NCBI GenBank assembly: GCA_002698425.1
Contig: NZXU01000081.1
Location: forward strand, 1 to 64,000
Source: Ahrensia sp.
GTDB lineage: Bacteria; Pseudomonadota; Alphaproteobacteria; Rhizobiales; Rhizobiaceae
Reading direction: 5' to 3'
Length of the DNA: 64,000 nt
The position numbers and the translations under genes were made by a program. The notes under the pieces are model-generated. The model ran no database searches, was not told the DNA's origin, and was given only the letters and a program-made list of their open reading frames with translations. This document shows positions 24,641 to 33,763 of this stretch, one piece after another (the first letter of the stretch is position 1; every line of letters starts with the position of its first letter).

Positions 24641-25099
24641 TCAGAGCACTTCGAACAGGCCGATCCTGACCGAACTGGCGTGACGCTCGCCGGTGCCGAC
24701 GAAGACCGTACGGTTGAGCCAGGCGTAGCGCGGATCGCCGGTCTGCAGCCGAGGCTGGGTGCGCATGTAGTAGAGCGACGGATCGACATCCTCGCCGGCC
24801 GCGAGCCGGGCGAGCACGTCGGCGGGTCCATGCCGGAAGCCGAAATTGCGGATATCGATCAGCGCTCCGTCATGCGTCTCGATGGCGTAACGCGTGTCGA
24901 GCTCGGCATAGCCGTCATCGAAAACCGTCTGCCAGTCGGCGCCCAGATTGAGGACCTTGCCGCTCAATCGCTCGCCCTCGACCGTCCCGCCGATGATCGG
25001 GATGATCCGCGCCAAGCCGCCTGGCGCGGGGCCCTTTTCCATCGGCGCCGCCAGTTCGGCGGTGATCACGCAAAGTGGACGGAGTTCGGGTGCTTTCAC
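24641..25099 (-). CDS. DUF3237 (UPF0311) family protein
   Basis: A 152-residue cytosolic beta-barrel protein of the DUF3237 family. Recognisable blocks are GPAPGGLARIIPIIGGTVEG near the start, GADWQTVFDDGYAELDTRYAIETHDGA in the middle, and YYMRTQPRLQTGDPRYAWLNRTVFVGTG near the end. The family is common in aromatic and hydroxy-acid catabolic clusters, but its reaction is not established. It starts with GTG after GGAGG and lies last in a minus-strand unit with the TRAP permease genes, 10 bases from dctM. Confidence 0.78.
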   Translation of the reverse strand: MKAPELRPLCVITAELAAPMEKGPAPGGLARIIPIIGGTVEGERLSGKVLNLGADWQTVFDDGYAELDTRYAIETHDGALIDIRNFGFRHGPADVLARLAAGEDVDPSLYYMRTQPRLQTGDPRYAWLNRTVFVGTGERHASSVRIGLFEVL

Positions 25100-25109
25100 C
25101 GATCGCCTC

Positions 25110-26405
25110 CTAATTCATCGTCATGGGCAAGAGCAGCACGATGCCCGGGAACATCACCAGTATGGCGAGTCTGAACAGGTCCGACACGATGAAGGGGACA
25201 ACCCCCTTGAAGATCGTCGTCAGCTTTACGTCCTTGGCGATCGTGTTGATGACGAAGACGTTGATGCCGACCGGGGGCGTGATCAGGCCGAGCTCCGCGG
25301 TCATGACGATGATGATGCCGAACCAGACCGGATCGAATCCGAGCTGGACGATCACCGGGAAGACGATCGGCACCAGCAGGATGATCATCGCCATGGAGTC
25401 GAGGATGCAGCCGGCCACGACGAAGAGGCCAAGGATCAGCGCCAGCGTCCCGTAGGGGCCGAGGTCGAAAGCGATCAGCATGGCCGTCAGCTTCTGCGGC
25501 GACTGGGTGATCGCGAGGAAATAGCCGAACAGCACGGCGCCGATCAGGATCGTGTAGACCGCGACGGAGGTGCGCAAGGCTTCCGTCAGGCTGTCGATGA
25601 TCAGGCGGACATTCAGCCGGCGCCGGACGATGCCGATGACCATGGTCAGGAAGGCGCCGACAGCGGCGGCCTCGGTCGGCGTGGCAACGCCCGAATAGAT
25701 CGCGCCGATGATGGCGACGAAGAGCAGGATGACGGCCCAGATGCCCGACAGTGAGGCGATCGCCTCGCGTCCGCTGAACGGACGGCCTTCCGGCAGGCCC
25801 TTGCGGTGGCCGATCAGGACCGTTGCCATATACATCGCCATGGCGAGGAGGCCCGGAAGGATGCCGGCGATGAACAACTTGCCGACATCGGTTTCGGTTA
25901 TGTAGCCATAGACGACGAGCACCACCGACGGCGGGATCAGGATGCCCAGCGTGCCGCCCGCGGCGATGACGCCGGAAGCGGTTTCGTCGCGATAGCCGAA
26001 GCGCCGCATTTCGGGCAGGGCGATCTTGGTCATCGTCGCTGCGGTGGCGACGGTCGAGCCGCAAATGGCGGCGAAGCCCGCGCAGGCGGCGATGGTCGAC
26101 AAGGCAAGGCCGCCCCGGAACGATCCCAACCAGGCATTGCCCGCCCTGAACAATTCGCGCGACATGCCCGAATTGGTCGCGAAGATGCCCATCAGGATGA
26201 AGAACGGCACCAGGCTCAGGTTGAAATCCGCAATAACGCGGATCGGCGAGGTCGCAAGGAGGTTCAGCGCCGGATTGATGCCGCGGATGGAGGCGAAGCC
26301 GAAGACGCCGACCAGCCCCATCGCGACGCCGATCGGCACGCGCAAGGCGATCATCGCAAAGAGTGCAATAAAGCCCGCAAGGGCGATCCAGTCACCGGTC
26401 GCCAT
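25110..26405 (-). CDS. TRAP transporter large permease (DctM type)
   Basis: A roughly 431-residue protein with about 12 membrane helices of the DctM family. Signatures include PIGVAMGLVGVFGF, GFAAICGSTVATAATMTKIALPEM and GILIPPSVVLVVYGYITETDVGKLF, and the C-terminal PPVGINVFVINTIAKDV. It forms the sodium-driven transport channel for a carboxylate delivered by the receptors encoded just upstream. An ATG 30 bases inside the longest frame is preferred because GGAG lies 8 bases before it; the outer start is GTG. It overlaps dctQ by 14 bases. Confidence 0.88.
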   Translation of the reverse strand: MATGDWIALAGFIALFAMIALRVPIGVAMGLVGVFGFASIRGINPALNLLATSPIRVIADFNLSLVPFFILMGIFATNSGMSRELFRAGNAWLGSFRGGLALSTIAACAGFAAICGSTVATAATMTKIALPEMRRFGYRDETASGVIAAGGTLGILIPPSVVLVVYGYITETDVGKLFIAGILPGLLAMAMYMATVLIGHRKGLPEGRPFSGREAIASLSGIWAVILLFVAIIGAIYSGVATPTEAAAVGAFLTMVIGIVRRRLNVRLIIDSLTEALRTSVAVYTILIGAVLFGYFLAITQSPQKLTAMLIAFDLGPYGTLALILGLFVVAGCILDSMAMIILLVPIVFPVIVQLGFDPVWFGIIIVMTAELGLITPPVGINVFVINTIAKDVKLTTIFKGVVPFIVSDLFRLAILVMFPGIVLLLPMTMN

Positions 26406-26919
26406 TGGGCTCGTCTCCGAATTCGCTTGATTCACTGTGTTCGAGTTCGCCGCGTCCGGTGGCGATGAGATAAAGCCGGACCAGCACGGTGACGATCGTC
26501 ACTGCGGTACCGGCCCAGATCAGCGCCATGAGCGGCCAGACGGAAATGCGCAGGTCAAAAGTGGCTTCGTTGCTGCGCATGGCGCTTTCGACGCGTTCGA
26601 ACATCTTCCAGGTGAGCAGGGTAACGAAGAACAGCAGCATCGCCCATGCGAAGACGTCGACGATCCGCCGCACCTGCGGCGACATCATTTCCGCGAAGAG
26701 GTCGACCTTGATGTGCCCGCCGCGATACCCGACCGATGCGAAGCCCCACATTATGCAGGCGCCGATCAGCAGGCGGGATATGTCGAAAGCATCGGGGATC
26801 GGCCATGTGAACAGATAGCGTCCAGTGGCCGATGCGACGATCAGGATTGTGCAGGCAAGCAACAGGAGGCCGGCGACGGCCTCCACCACTTTGCAGAAAC
26901 GTTCAAGGATTGGGATCAT
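26392..26919 (-). CDS. TRAP transporter small permease (DctQ type)
   Basis: A 175-residue protein with four predicted membrane helices. The DctQ hallmark is the central GACIMWGFASVGYRGGHIKVDLFAEM segment, followed by a basic loop and FAWAMLLFFVTLLTWKM. It bridges the receptor and the large permease. The C-terminus ends in an acidic hydrophilic tail that overlaps dctM. It lies 79 bases after the first receptor gene. The ribosome site is weak. Confidence 0.85.
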   Translation of the reverse strand: MIPILERFCKVVEAVAGLLLLACTILIVASATGRYLFTWPIPDAFDISRLLIGACIMWGFASVGYRGGHIKVDLFAEMMSPQVRRIVDVFAWAMLLFFVTLLTWKMFERVESAMRSNEATFDLRISVWPLMALIWAGTAVTIVTVLVRLYLIATGRGELEHSESSEFGDEPNGDR

Positions 26920-26998
26920 CCGAAACTCTCGAAGTCCGGTACAGGTGAGGGGCAGGCAGCGATGCTGCCTGCCCCGGTTCGGTTTGAGAAGAAACCGC

Positions 26999-28021
26999 TT
27001 ACTCTCCGAGGAGCGAGTCGTATTTCTTCAGCGTGTCACGCAGGTCGGCCAGCGCCGCGTCGGTATCGATGCCTGTCTTGGCCGCGGCCTCTTTCCACTT
27101 GTCGGCCATCGGAGCAGCTGCGTCGCGCCAGAGTTTCATTTCTTCCTCGTTCGGCTGATGCAGGGTGTGTCCGCCAAGATCGATGATTTTCTGGCGGCCC
27201 GCTGCTTCACCATCCGCCCATCCGGAGGCCATCTTTTCAGACCATTCGGGCGTGCAGTGGTCGTCCATGACCTTGCGGTCTTCCGGCGCCAGGCTGTCGA
27301 TCTTCGCCTTGTTCATGACGAAGGCGAAAACGGTGACGTAGAGCGGCGTATCGAGGTGATACTTCACCGTGTCCTGGATGCTGAAAGTGAACAGCGATCC
27401 CCAGGGCGAGCCGGTCATGTCGGCCGTGCCCTTTTCGATGGCGTCGCGCATTTCCGGGGCCGGAACCTGCACATTGGCGGCGCCGAGCGAGGCGAACATC
27501 TGCGCCATCGTGCCGTTTGGCGGACGGATGTTCTTGCCCTCGAGATCGGCCGGAACCGCGAGCGGGCCTTCCTTTGAGTGGATCGTGCCGGGATCATGGA
27601 AATGGACCATGCAGACATAGGTGTCGCCCATCTCCTTTTCCGCATATTTGGCGTACCACTCGGCAACCGCGCGCGAACCGCCCTTCGCATTGGATGCCTG
27701 GAAGGGCAGTTCTGCGGCGGAGATGATCGGGAAACGGCCGGCCTGGTAGCCCGGATTGATGAAGGCGATGTCGACGATGCCGTCTCGCGCCATGTCGTAA
27801 TGGTCCGGCGCTGCGCCAAGCTGCTGCGACGGATAGATCGTGATCTTGATACGGCCGTTGGACGCTTCCTCGATCGATTTGGCCCAGGGCTCCATTCCAA
27901 GCGGCTGCAGCGGGTGGGTCGCCGGCACCCAATGGGACAGCGCGAGTTCCACCTCCGCCGCCTGAGCGGAGCCGGCCATCAGGGCAGTATTCGCCAAAGC
28001 AGCAAGCAGTATGCGTTTCAT
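26999..28021 (-). CDS. TRAP transporter substrate-binding receptor (DctP type), paralogue 1
   Basis: A 340-residue periplasmic receptor. The signal peptide is MKRILLAALANTALMAGSAQA. The mature protein begins with ELALSHWVPATHPLQPLGMEPW and contains IYPSQQLGAAPDHYDMARDG and INPGYQAGRFP, typical of DctP receptors. Arginine residues near the middle (KNIRPPNGT) would bind a carboxylate. The next gene upstream encodes a close paralogue with the same landmarks. The frame is open upstream, but GGAGGAA precedes this ATG and the signal peptide begins here. Confidence 0.87.
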   Translation of the reverse strand: MKRILLAALANTALMAGSAQAAEVELALSHWVPATHPLQPLGMEPWAKSIEEASNGRIKITIYPSQQLGAAPDHYDMARDGIVDIAFINPGYQAGRFPIISAAELPFQASNAKGGSRAVAEWYAKYAEKEMGDTYVCMVHFHDPGTIHSKEGPLAVPADLEGKNIRPPNGTMAQMFASLGAANVQVPAPEMRDAIEKGTADMTGSPWGSLFTFSIQDTVKYHLDTPLYVTVFAFVMNKAKIDSLAPEDRKVMDDHCTPEWSEKMASGWADGEAAGRQKIIDLGGHTLHQPNEEEMKLWRDAAAPMADKWKEAAAKTGIDTDAALADLRDTLKKYDSLLGE

Positions 28022-28151
28022 TGTGCGTTCCTCCTGCATATCGTCCATTCTTGCGGGACGATCTCCTTGTGATCCCGCCAACATTCCGTGACGACGGGTA
28101 TTGGTCGGCCGCAACCGGGCTGTTCCGATCGCGGCCAACAGTGAGCGTGGA

Positions 28152-29174
28152 CTATTGGTCTCCGTAATAGGAGTCGTATTTCTTCAACGCGTCGATCAGG
28201 CCGTTCAGCATCGGATCGGGGTCCTTGCCCATGTCGGAAATGGTTTTCTTCCATTCATCCGTGAGAGGCGCGGCCGCGTCCTGCCACATTTTCACCTGTT
28301 CCGCGTTCGGCGTGTAGAGATTGTGTTCCGGATCCGCGGCGATCTTGTCGCGGCCGGCGGCCTCGACATCGGCCCATCCGGCGGACATTTTCTCGGCCCA
28401 TTCCGGCGTGCAGTGATCTTCCATCACTTTGCGGTCTTCATCCGACATGTTGGCGAGCACGCCCTTGTTGATGACGAAGACGTTGATCGAAGCGTAGAAC
28501 GGCATGTCGAGGTGATGCTTCACCAGCGAGTCCGCGCCGAAGATGTAGAGTGACTCCCAGGGCGACTGGGTGATGTCGGCCGTGCCTTTTGCCAGTGCCT
28601 CGCGCATGGCGGGGGCGGGGACCTGCACCGATGCGCCGCCGAGCAGATTCACGAAGCGGGCTTCGGTGGCGTTGGCCGGGCGAACGGTCTTGCCCTTGAT
28701 GTCTTCGGGAACAAGGATTTTCTCCTTGCCATGCATCGTGCCCGGATCGTGAGAGATCGCCATGCAGAAATAGACGTCGCTCATCTCCTCTTCCGCATAT
28801 TGCTTGTACCATTCGGTCAGCGCACGCACGCCGCCCTTGGCGTTGGCGAAGTTGAACGGCAGTTCGGCCGCGGACATGATCGGGAAGCGCCCGGGCTGGT
28901 AGCCCGGATTGATGAAGCTGATGTCCGATATGCCGTCGCGCGCCATGTCGTAGTGATCGGCGGCGGCGCCGAGCTGCTGGGACGGATAAATCGTCACGTC
29001 GATTCGACCGTTCGATGCTTCGTTGATCGACTTGATCCAGGGCTCCATGCCGAGTGTCTGGAGCGGGTGCGTACCCGGAACCCAGTGGGCAAGGCTCAGA
29101 TTGACGTCGGCAGCGGAAGCCGATGTCGCAATACCCAAGGCAAGCGCAAGTGCAGTCAGTGTCTTTGTATACAT
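28152..29174 (-). CDS. TRAP transporter substrate-binding receptor (DctP type), paralogue 2
   Basis: A 340-residue periplasmic receptor, the same length as paralogue 1, with shared blocks HWVPxTHPLQxLGMEPW, IYPSQQLGAAxDHYDMARDGI and AELPFxxxNAKGG. The signal peptide is MYTKTLTALALALGIATSASA. It is the first gene of the unit (receptor, receptor, dctQ, dctM, DUF3237). The two receptors probably feed one permease with related substrates such as two enantiomers or ring-substituted hydroxy acids; this is inferred. GGGAGGAATC precedes the start. The 130 bases between the receptor genes hold no gene. Confidence 0.87.
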   Translation of the reverse strand: MYTKTLTALALALGIATSASAADVNLSLAHWVPGTHPLQTLGMEPWIKSINEASNGRIDVTIYPSQQLGAAADHYDMARDGISDISFINPGYQPGRFPIMSAAELPFNFANAKGGVRALTEWYKQYAEEEMSDVYFCMAISHDPGTMHGKEKILVPEDIKGKTVRPANATEARFVNLLGGASVQVPAPAMREALAKGTADITQSPWESLYIFGADSLVKHHLDMPFYASINVFVINKGVLANMSDEDRKVMEDHCTPEWAEKMSAGWADVEAAGRDKIAADPEHNLYTPNAEQVKMWQDAAAPLTDEWKKTISDMGKDPDPMLNGLIDALKKYDSYYGDQ

Positions 29175-29381
29175 GATTCCTCCCTCGCGTTAGCGCGCCA
29201 ACCCGTATCCTCCCAGGCGGCATCACTGTGCAACGCATGTTAAGTATCACCACAGAACGAACACGACGGCAAGGTGATATTGGGATATTCAGTGAGAGAT
29301 GGTGCCCGGGTAGCGGTTTTTCGTCATGCCTGGCGTAACCGCTTCCTGAGGCGGCGGAAAACCGAATGGACGTGCTCATGC

Positions 29382-29394
29382 ATACATCGTATGG
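29382..29394. promoter_or_regulatory. Palindrome in the receptor/mandelate-dehydrogenase divergent region
   Basis: CATAC-ATC-GTATG is a perfect 13-base palindrome about 60 bases before the dehydrogenase start, in a 277-base divergent gap with no coding signal. Its size suits a dimeric regulator such as a GntR/FadR-type protein. No such regulator is encoded nearby. Confidence 0.35.
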
Positions 29395-29451
29395 ATGAGG
29401 CAGGCTGGGGCGAGGAGGGCGGAAACGTCCGTCCCATGGGAGGAAACAGGC

Positions 29452-30681
29452 ATGAAGGCGCGCGACTCAGGTCTCGCAAAATCGCGGTTGCGCTATCCGG
29501 TTCTTGGCGATCTGGAGGAAGCTGCGCGCCGCCGGCTTCCCTATTACGTGTATGATTACCTGCAGGGCGGAACCGGCGAAGAGCTGTCGCGCCGGCGCAA
29601 TATCGAGGCGCTGCGCGGGATCGAGGTCGCGCCGCGCTACGGTATCGATGTGTCGTCCGCGGATACGTCCGCTTCCCTGTTCGGTCAGACTTTCAATGCC
29701 CCGCTGGCGATCAGTCCGATCGGCATGGACGGGGCGATATGGCCGAACGCCTCCAGGCATTTGGCGGAAGCCGCGCGCGAGGCCGGTATCGGCTACATGA
29801 TGAGCTCGATGTCCGCCGGAACGATAGAAAATGCTGCCGCGATCGCCGGGGAGAATTTCTGGTTTCAGCTTTACGCTTTTGCCGAGAACGATCACGCGGT
29901 CAGTTTCGACCTGATCCGTCGCGCCCGTGAAGCGGGCGCCCGCATGCTGTCGGTGACGCTGGATATTCCGGGGGCTGGCAGACGTGTTCGCGACATGCGC
30001 AACGGTCTTGGCGTTCCGCTCCGGATTTCACCGGAAATGGCGCTCGGTACGCTGCTTCGGCCGGCGTGGCTGGCTGGGTTGGCGCGCAACGGTCTGCCGT
30101 GCTTCGCGAATTTCGCACCCTATTGCCGTGAAGGAGCGGGCAAGGCGGAGATCGACGCATTCGTCAGCAAGGGACGGCCCGGCGGCGGCGCGACGTGGGA
30201 CATGGTGGCGCGGTTTCGCGACGCGTGGCCGGGTGCCATGACGGTCAAGGGAATCCTGCATCCCGCGGACGCCGAAAAGGCGATGTCGCTCGGTCTCGAC
30301 GGGATAATCGTGTCCAATCACGGCGGCCGCCAGTTCGACGCCGCGCCGGCGACGATCGATGTCCTGCCGGCGATCAGGGCGGCGGTTGGCGAGAAATCAA
30401 CGATTTTGTTCGATAGTGGGGTCATGTCCGGCGCGGACATGGTGAAAGCGCTGGCTTGCGGCGCCGATGGCGTCATGGCGGGGCGGGCCTTCATGCTGGG
30501 GCTCGCGGCTCTTGGCGCGGATGGTGCCCGGCATGTCTGCGCGGCGTTGATGGAGGAATTCCGGATCGCGCTTGTCCAGACGGGCGCATGCACCGTTGCG
30601 GGCGCGAAAGAGTTGACCTTTAGGCACCGCAGCGCCTGGGCAGCAGATGATTTCAAGCCGGTAACGCCGGTCGAACTATAA
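29452..30681 (+). CDS. FMN-dependent alpha-hydroxy acid dehydrogenase (mandelate/lactate type)
   Basis: A 409-residue flavoprotein of the L-lactate/(S)-mandelate dehydrogenase family. FMN and substrate motifs are present: YDYLQGGTG near residue 34, LAISPIGM near residue 85, TLDIPGAGRRVRD near residue 169, and the catalytic histidine (His290) in SNHGGRQFD. Membrane-bound members feed electrons to quinone. It oxidises a 2-hydroxy acid to the 2-oxo acid, which suits the benzoylformate decarboxylase encoded nearby. GGGAGGAAA before the chosen ATG decides the start. Mandelate is the best guess, but glycolate or lactate cannot be excluded. Confidence 0.82.
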   Translation: MKARDSGLAKSRLRYPVLGDLEEAARRRLPYYVYDYLQGGTGEELSRRRNIEALRGIEVAPRYGIDVSSADTSASLFGQTFNAPLAISPIGMDGAIWPNASRHLAEAAREAGIGYMMSSMSAGTIENAAAIAGENFWFQLYAFAENDHAVSFDLIRRAREAGARMLSVTLDIPGAGRRVRDMRNGLGVPLRISPEMALGTLLRPAWLAGLARNGLPCFANFAPYCREGAGKAEIDAFVSKGRPGGGATWDMVARFRDAWPGAMTVKGILHPADAEKAMSLGLDGIIVSNHGGRQFDAAPATIDVLPAIRAAVGEKSTILFDSGVMSGADMVKALACGADGVMAGRAFMLGLAALGADGARHVCAALMEEFRIALVQTGACTVAGAKELTFRHRSAWAADDFKPVTPVEL

Positions 30682-30710
30682 AAAAGTACGAGTAAACAGG
30701 GGTTTGAGTG

Positions 30711-32360
30711 ATGAAGTTCGGAGAGGCGATTGCCGAGATCCTGAAAAGGGAAGGCATAGAGTTTGTGATCGGATATCCGGTCAATCACGTGCTGGAACAT
30801 GCGGCGATCGCGGACATTCGCACGATCATCGTGCGTCAGGAGCGTACCGGGCTGCACATGGCCGACGCGATTTCGCGCATGACCTCCGGCAAGAAGATCG
30901 GCGTGTTCGTCTGCCAGTCCGGACCGGGCATCGAGAACAGCTACGGCGCGGTTGCGCAAGCCTATGCGGAGTCGGTTCCGGTTTTGGTCATGCCGGGGGG
31001 CTATGCGCGGCGGCAGGCCCATATCGATCCGAATTTCAATCCGACGATCTCGATGCGCGACGTCACGAAATCGACCGAGCCGGTGAACGATGCGCGCGAA
31101 CTCGTCAACATCATGCGGCGGGCCTTCTCGAAACTGCGTAACGGCCGCGGCGGGCCGGTCCTGGTCGAAATCCCGAACGATATCTGGGATGAGGAGGTGC
31201 CCGATCCGCTGGCCTACAAGCCGGTCGTTTCGACGCGCAGCGGTCCCGATCCCGACGCCGTGAAAAAAGCTGTCGATCTGCTTCTCGAAGCGAAGCGCCC
31301 GGTGATCTATGCCGGGCAGGGCATCCATTACGCCGAGGCTTGGCCGCAACTGAAGGAGTTGGCCGAGCATCTGGGTATCCCGGTCTCGACCAGCCTGGAA
31401 GGCAAGAGCGCGTTTCCCGAAGACCACGCGCTGGCGCTGGGCTCGGGCGGCGCGGCGATCCCGATGACAATCCGGCATTTCCTCGATGAGGCGGACGTCA
31501 TTTTCGGTATCGGCTGTTCCTTCACCGAGACGGCTTTCGGCGTTCAGATGCCGAAGGCGCCGAAACGCGTGATCCACGCCACGCTCGACGCCGATCACAT
31601 CAACAAGGATTACGAGTCCGAAGTCGCGCTTGTCGGAGACGCCGCGCTGACGCTGGATGCCATGTTGGCGGAGATCCGCGCACGCGGCGTGACGCGCCGG
31701 TCGTGGACCTACTTCGCCGACGAGATCGCGCAGGTGCGCGCCGCATGGCTGAAGCAATGGATGCCGAAACTGACATCCAGCGATGCGCCGCTCTCCCCTT
31801 ATCGCGTGCTGTGGGATCTACAGAAGACGGTCGATGTTGCGAACACGATCATCACCCATGACGCCGGCAGCCCGCGCGATCAGCTTACGCCGTTCTGGAA
31901 GTCGGTGACGCCGCTTTCCTATATCGGCTGGGGCAAGTCGACACAGCTTGGCTACGGGCTGGGGCTTGCCATGGGGGCCAAGCTCGCCTGTCCCGACAAG
32001 CTTTGCATCAATGTCTGGGGCGATGCGGCCATCGGCTTTACCGGCATGGATTTCGAGACGGCGGCGCGTGAGCGCATCCCGATCCTGTCGATCCTTCTCA
32101 ACAATTTCTCAATGGCGATGGAATTGCCGATCATGAAGGTCTCGACGGAGAAATACCGCGCGACCGATATTTCCGGCCACTACGCCGATTTCGCCGTCGC
32201 GCTTGGCGGCTATGGCGAGCGGGTGACCGATCCGGCCGACATCGTGCCGGCGATCAAGCGCGGCATAGCCAAGACCGAGGAGGGTGTTCCGGCCCTGCTC
32301 GAATTCATCACCTGTAAGGAAATCGATGCATCGCGCATCATGCCGAAGGGATATCCATGA
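30711..32360 (+). CDS. ThDP-dependent enzyme, acetolactate synthase-like
   Basis: A 549-residue three-domain ThDP protein. Catalytic Glu44 lies in RQERTGLHMADA; the cofactor motif starts with GDAAIG near residue 437 and continues to LLNNFSM. GWGKSTQLGYGLGLAMGAKLACPDK is typical of uncharacterised oxo-acid decarboxylase/carboligase relatives. It lacks an acetolactate-synthase regulatory partner. It sits between two 2-hydroxy-acid dehydrogenase genes and overlaps the second by ATGA, so it probably acts on the oxo acid formed by one or both. Decarboxylase versus carboligase activity cannot be told from sequence. Confidence 0.75.
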   Translation: MKFGEAIAEILKREGIEFVIGYPVNHVLEHAAIADIRTIIVRQERTGLHMADAISRMTSGKKIGVFVCQSGPGIENSYGAVAQAYAESVPVLVMPGGYARRQAHIDPNFNPTISMRDVTKSTEPVNDARELVNIMRRAFSKLRNGRGGPVLVEIPNDIWDEEVPDPLAYKPVVSTRSGPDPDAVKKAVDLLLEAKRPVIYAGQGIHYAEAWPQLKELAEHLGIPVSTSLEGKSAFPEDHALALGSGGAAIPMTIRHFLDEADVIFGIGCSFTETAFGVQMPKAPKRVIHATLDADHINKDYESEVALVGDAALTLDAMLAEIRARGVTRRSWTYFADEIAQVRAAWLKQWMPKLTSSDAPLSPYRVLWDLQKTVDVANTIITHDAGSPRDQLTPFWKSVTPLSYIGWGKSTQLGYGLGLAMGAKLACPDKLCINVWGDAAIGFTGMDFETAARERIPILSILLNNFSMAMELPIMKVSTEKYRATDISGHYADFAVALGGYGERVTDPADIVPAIKRGIAKTEEGVPALLEFITCKEIDASRIMPKGYP

Positions 32361-33745
32361 ACCACATCCAGACCAGCGCCGGCCTCGTCGTCGAGGAACT
32401 GAAACCCGTTCTCGACGAACGGCTCGTGACCTCGAACGCGGTGCGCGAGCATCACAGCCACGACAGCTCCTGGCTGGCGCCGCACATGCCGGACGCGGTC
32501 GCCTTTCCGCGCACCGAGGACGAGGTTGTGGCGATCGTGCGGGCATGCGCGAAACATGGCGTCCCCGTGGTGCCTTTCGGCGCCGGCTCGTCCATGGAGG
32601 GGCACACCATTCCCCTGCGCGGCGGCATCACGATTGACACGCGCGAGATGAACCAGATCGTCGAGATCAGGCCGGAGGACGGCCTCGCGGTCGTGCAGGC
32701 GGGCGTCACCCGCAAGCAGTTGAACGAGGAACTGCGCGCCACTGGCTTGATGTTCTCCGTCGATCCCGGCGCGGACGCCTCCATCGGCGGGATGGCCTCG
32801 ACGCGCGGCAGCGGCACGACCGCGGTTCGCTATGGAACGATGCGCGAAAACGTGATGGCGCTGCGGGTGGTCACGCCGGACGGCACGCCGATCCACACCG
32901 GATCGCGCGCCCGCAAATCCTCCACCGGCTACGACCTGACGCATCTCTTCGTCGGGGCGGAGGGGACGCTGGGGCTCATCACCGAGCTGACGGTTCGGCT
33001 GCACCCGATCCCGGAGACGGTGTCGTCGGCGGTCTGCGCGTTCGAGGATGTCGGCGAGGCGGTGCAGGCGGTGATCGAGACGGTTCAATACGGCATTCCG
33101 GTCGCCCGCGTCGAATTCATGGACGAGGTCGCCGTCGAGGGCGCGAACGCCTATTCCGGTCTCGATCTGAAAGTCACGCCGACCCTGTTCTTTGAATTCC
33201 ATGGCACGCCGGCCTGGGTGGACGAGCAGTCTCGGCTGGTCTCGGAAATCGCGACCGGCCATGGCGGCTCGGACTTCCGCTGGTCGACCGATCCGGACGA
33301 ACGGGCGAAGCTCTGGCAGGCGCGGCACGATATCTACTGGGCAACGAAGGCGCAGCGCCAGGGCTGCGAATTGTTCACCGGCGATATTTGCGTGCCGATC
33401 TCGCGGCTGGCGGAGAGCATCGTCGCGGCGCGCGCGGACATCGACGCCTCTTTCCTGAAGGGGCAGATCATCGGCCATGTCGGCGACGGCAACTATCACA
33501 CGGCCTATCTGATCGATCCAAACTCGAAGGAAGAACTGGAGGAAGCCGAGAGGCTGTCCGGCCTGCTGGTCGAACGGGCTCTTGCCGTCGGCGGCACGGC
33601 CAGCGGCGAGCACGGGATCGGCATGGGCAAGATCAAATATCTGCGCAAGGAGCACGGCGCGGCGGTCGATGTGATGAAGCGTATCAAGGCCGCGCTCGAT
33701 CCCGCCGGGATCATGAATCCCGGCAAGATGGGGCAAGAGGGCTAG
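32357..33745 (+). CDS. FAD-linked D-2-hydroxyacid dehydrogenase (GlcD/DLD type)
   Basis: A 462-residue vanillyl-alcohol-oxidase-fold flavoprotein. The FAD-binding half has PFGAGSSMEGHTIP (near residue 75) and DPGADASIGGMASTRGSGTTAVRYG. The C-terminal half has IGHVGDGNYHTAYL and the final SGEHGIGMGKIKYLRKEHG, both conserved in GlcD and D-lactate cytochrome dehydrogenases. It likely oxidises the D enantiomer of the hydroxy acid whose L form is handled by the FMN enzyme two genes upstream. Translation is coupled by a 4-base overlap with the ThDP gene. Confidence 0.83.
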   Translation: MNHIQTSAGLVVEELKPVLDERLVTSNAVREHHSHDSSWLAPHMPDAVAFPRTEDEVVAIVRACAKHGVPVVPFGAGSSMEGHTIPLRGGITIDTREMNQIVEIRPEDGLAVVQAGVTRKQLNEELRATGLMFSVDPGADASIGGMASTRGSGTTAVRYGTMRENVMALRVVTPDGTPIHTGSRARKSSTGYDLTHLFVGAEGTLGLITELTVRLHPIPETVSSAVCAFEDVGEAVQAVIETVQYGIPVARVEFMDEVAVEGANAYSGLDLKVTPTLFFEFHGTPAWVDEQSRLVSEIATGHGGSDFRWSTDPDERAKLWQARHDIYWATKAQRQGCELFTGDICVPISRLAESIVAARADIDASFLKGQIIGHVGDGNYHTAYLIDPNSKEELEEAERLSGLLVERALAVGGTASGEHGIGMGKIKYLRKEHGAAVDVMKRIKAALDPAGIMNPGKMGQEG

Positions 33746-33763
33746 GAGCGTCGGGGTAGGGGG

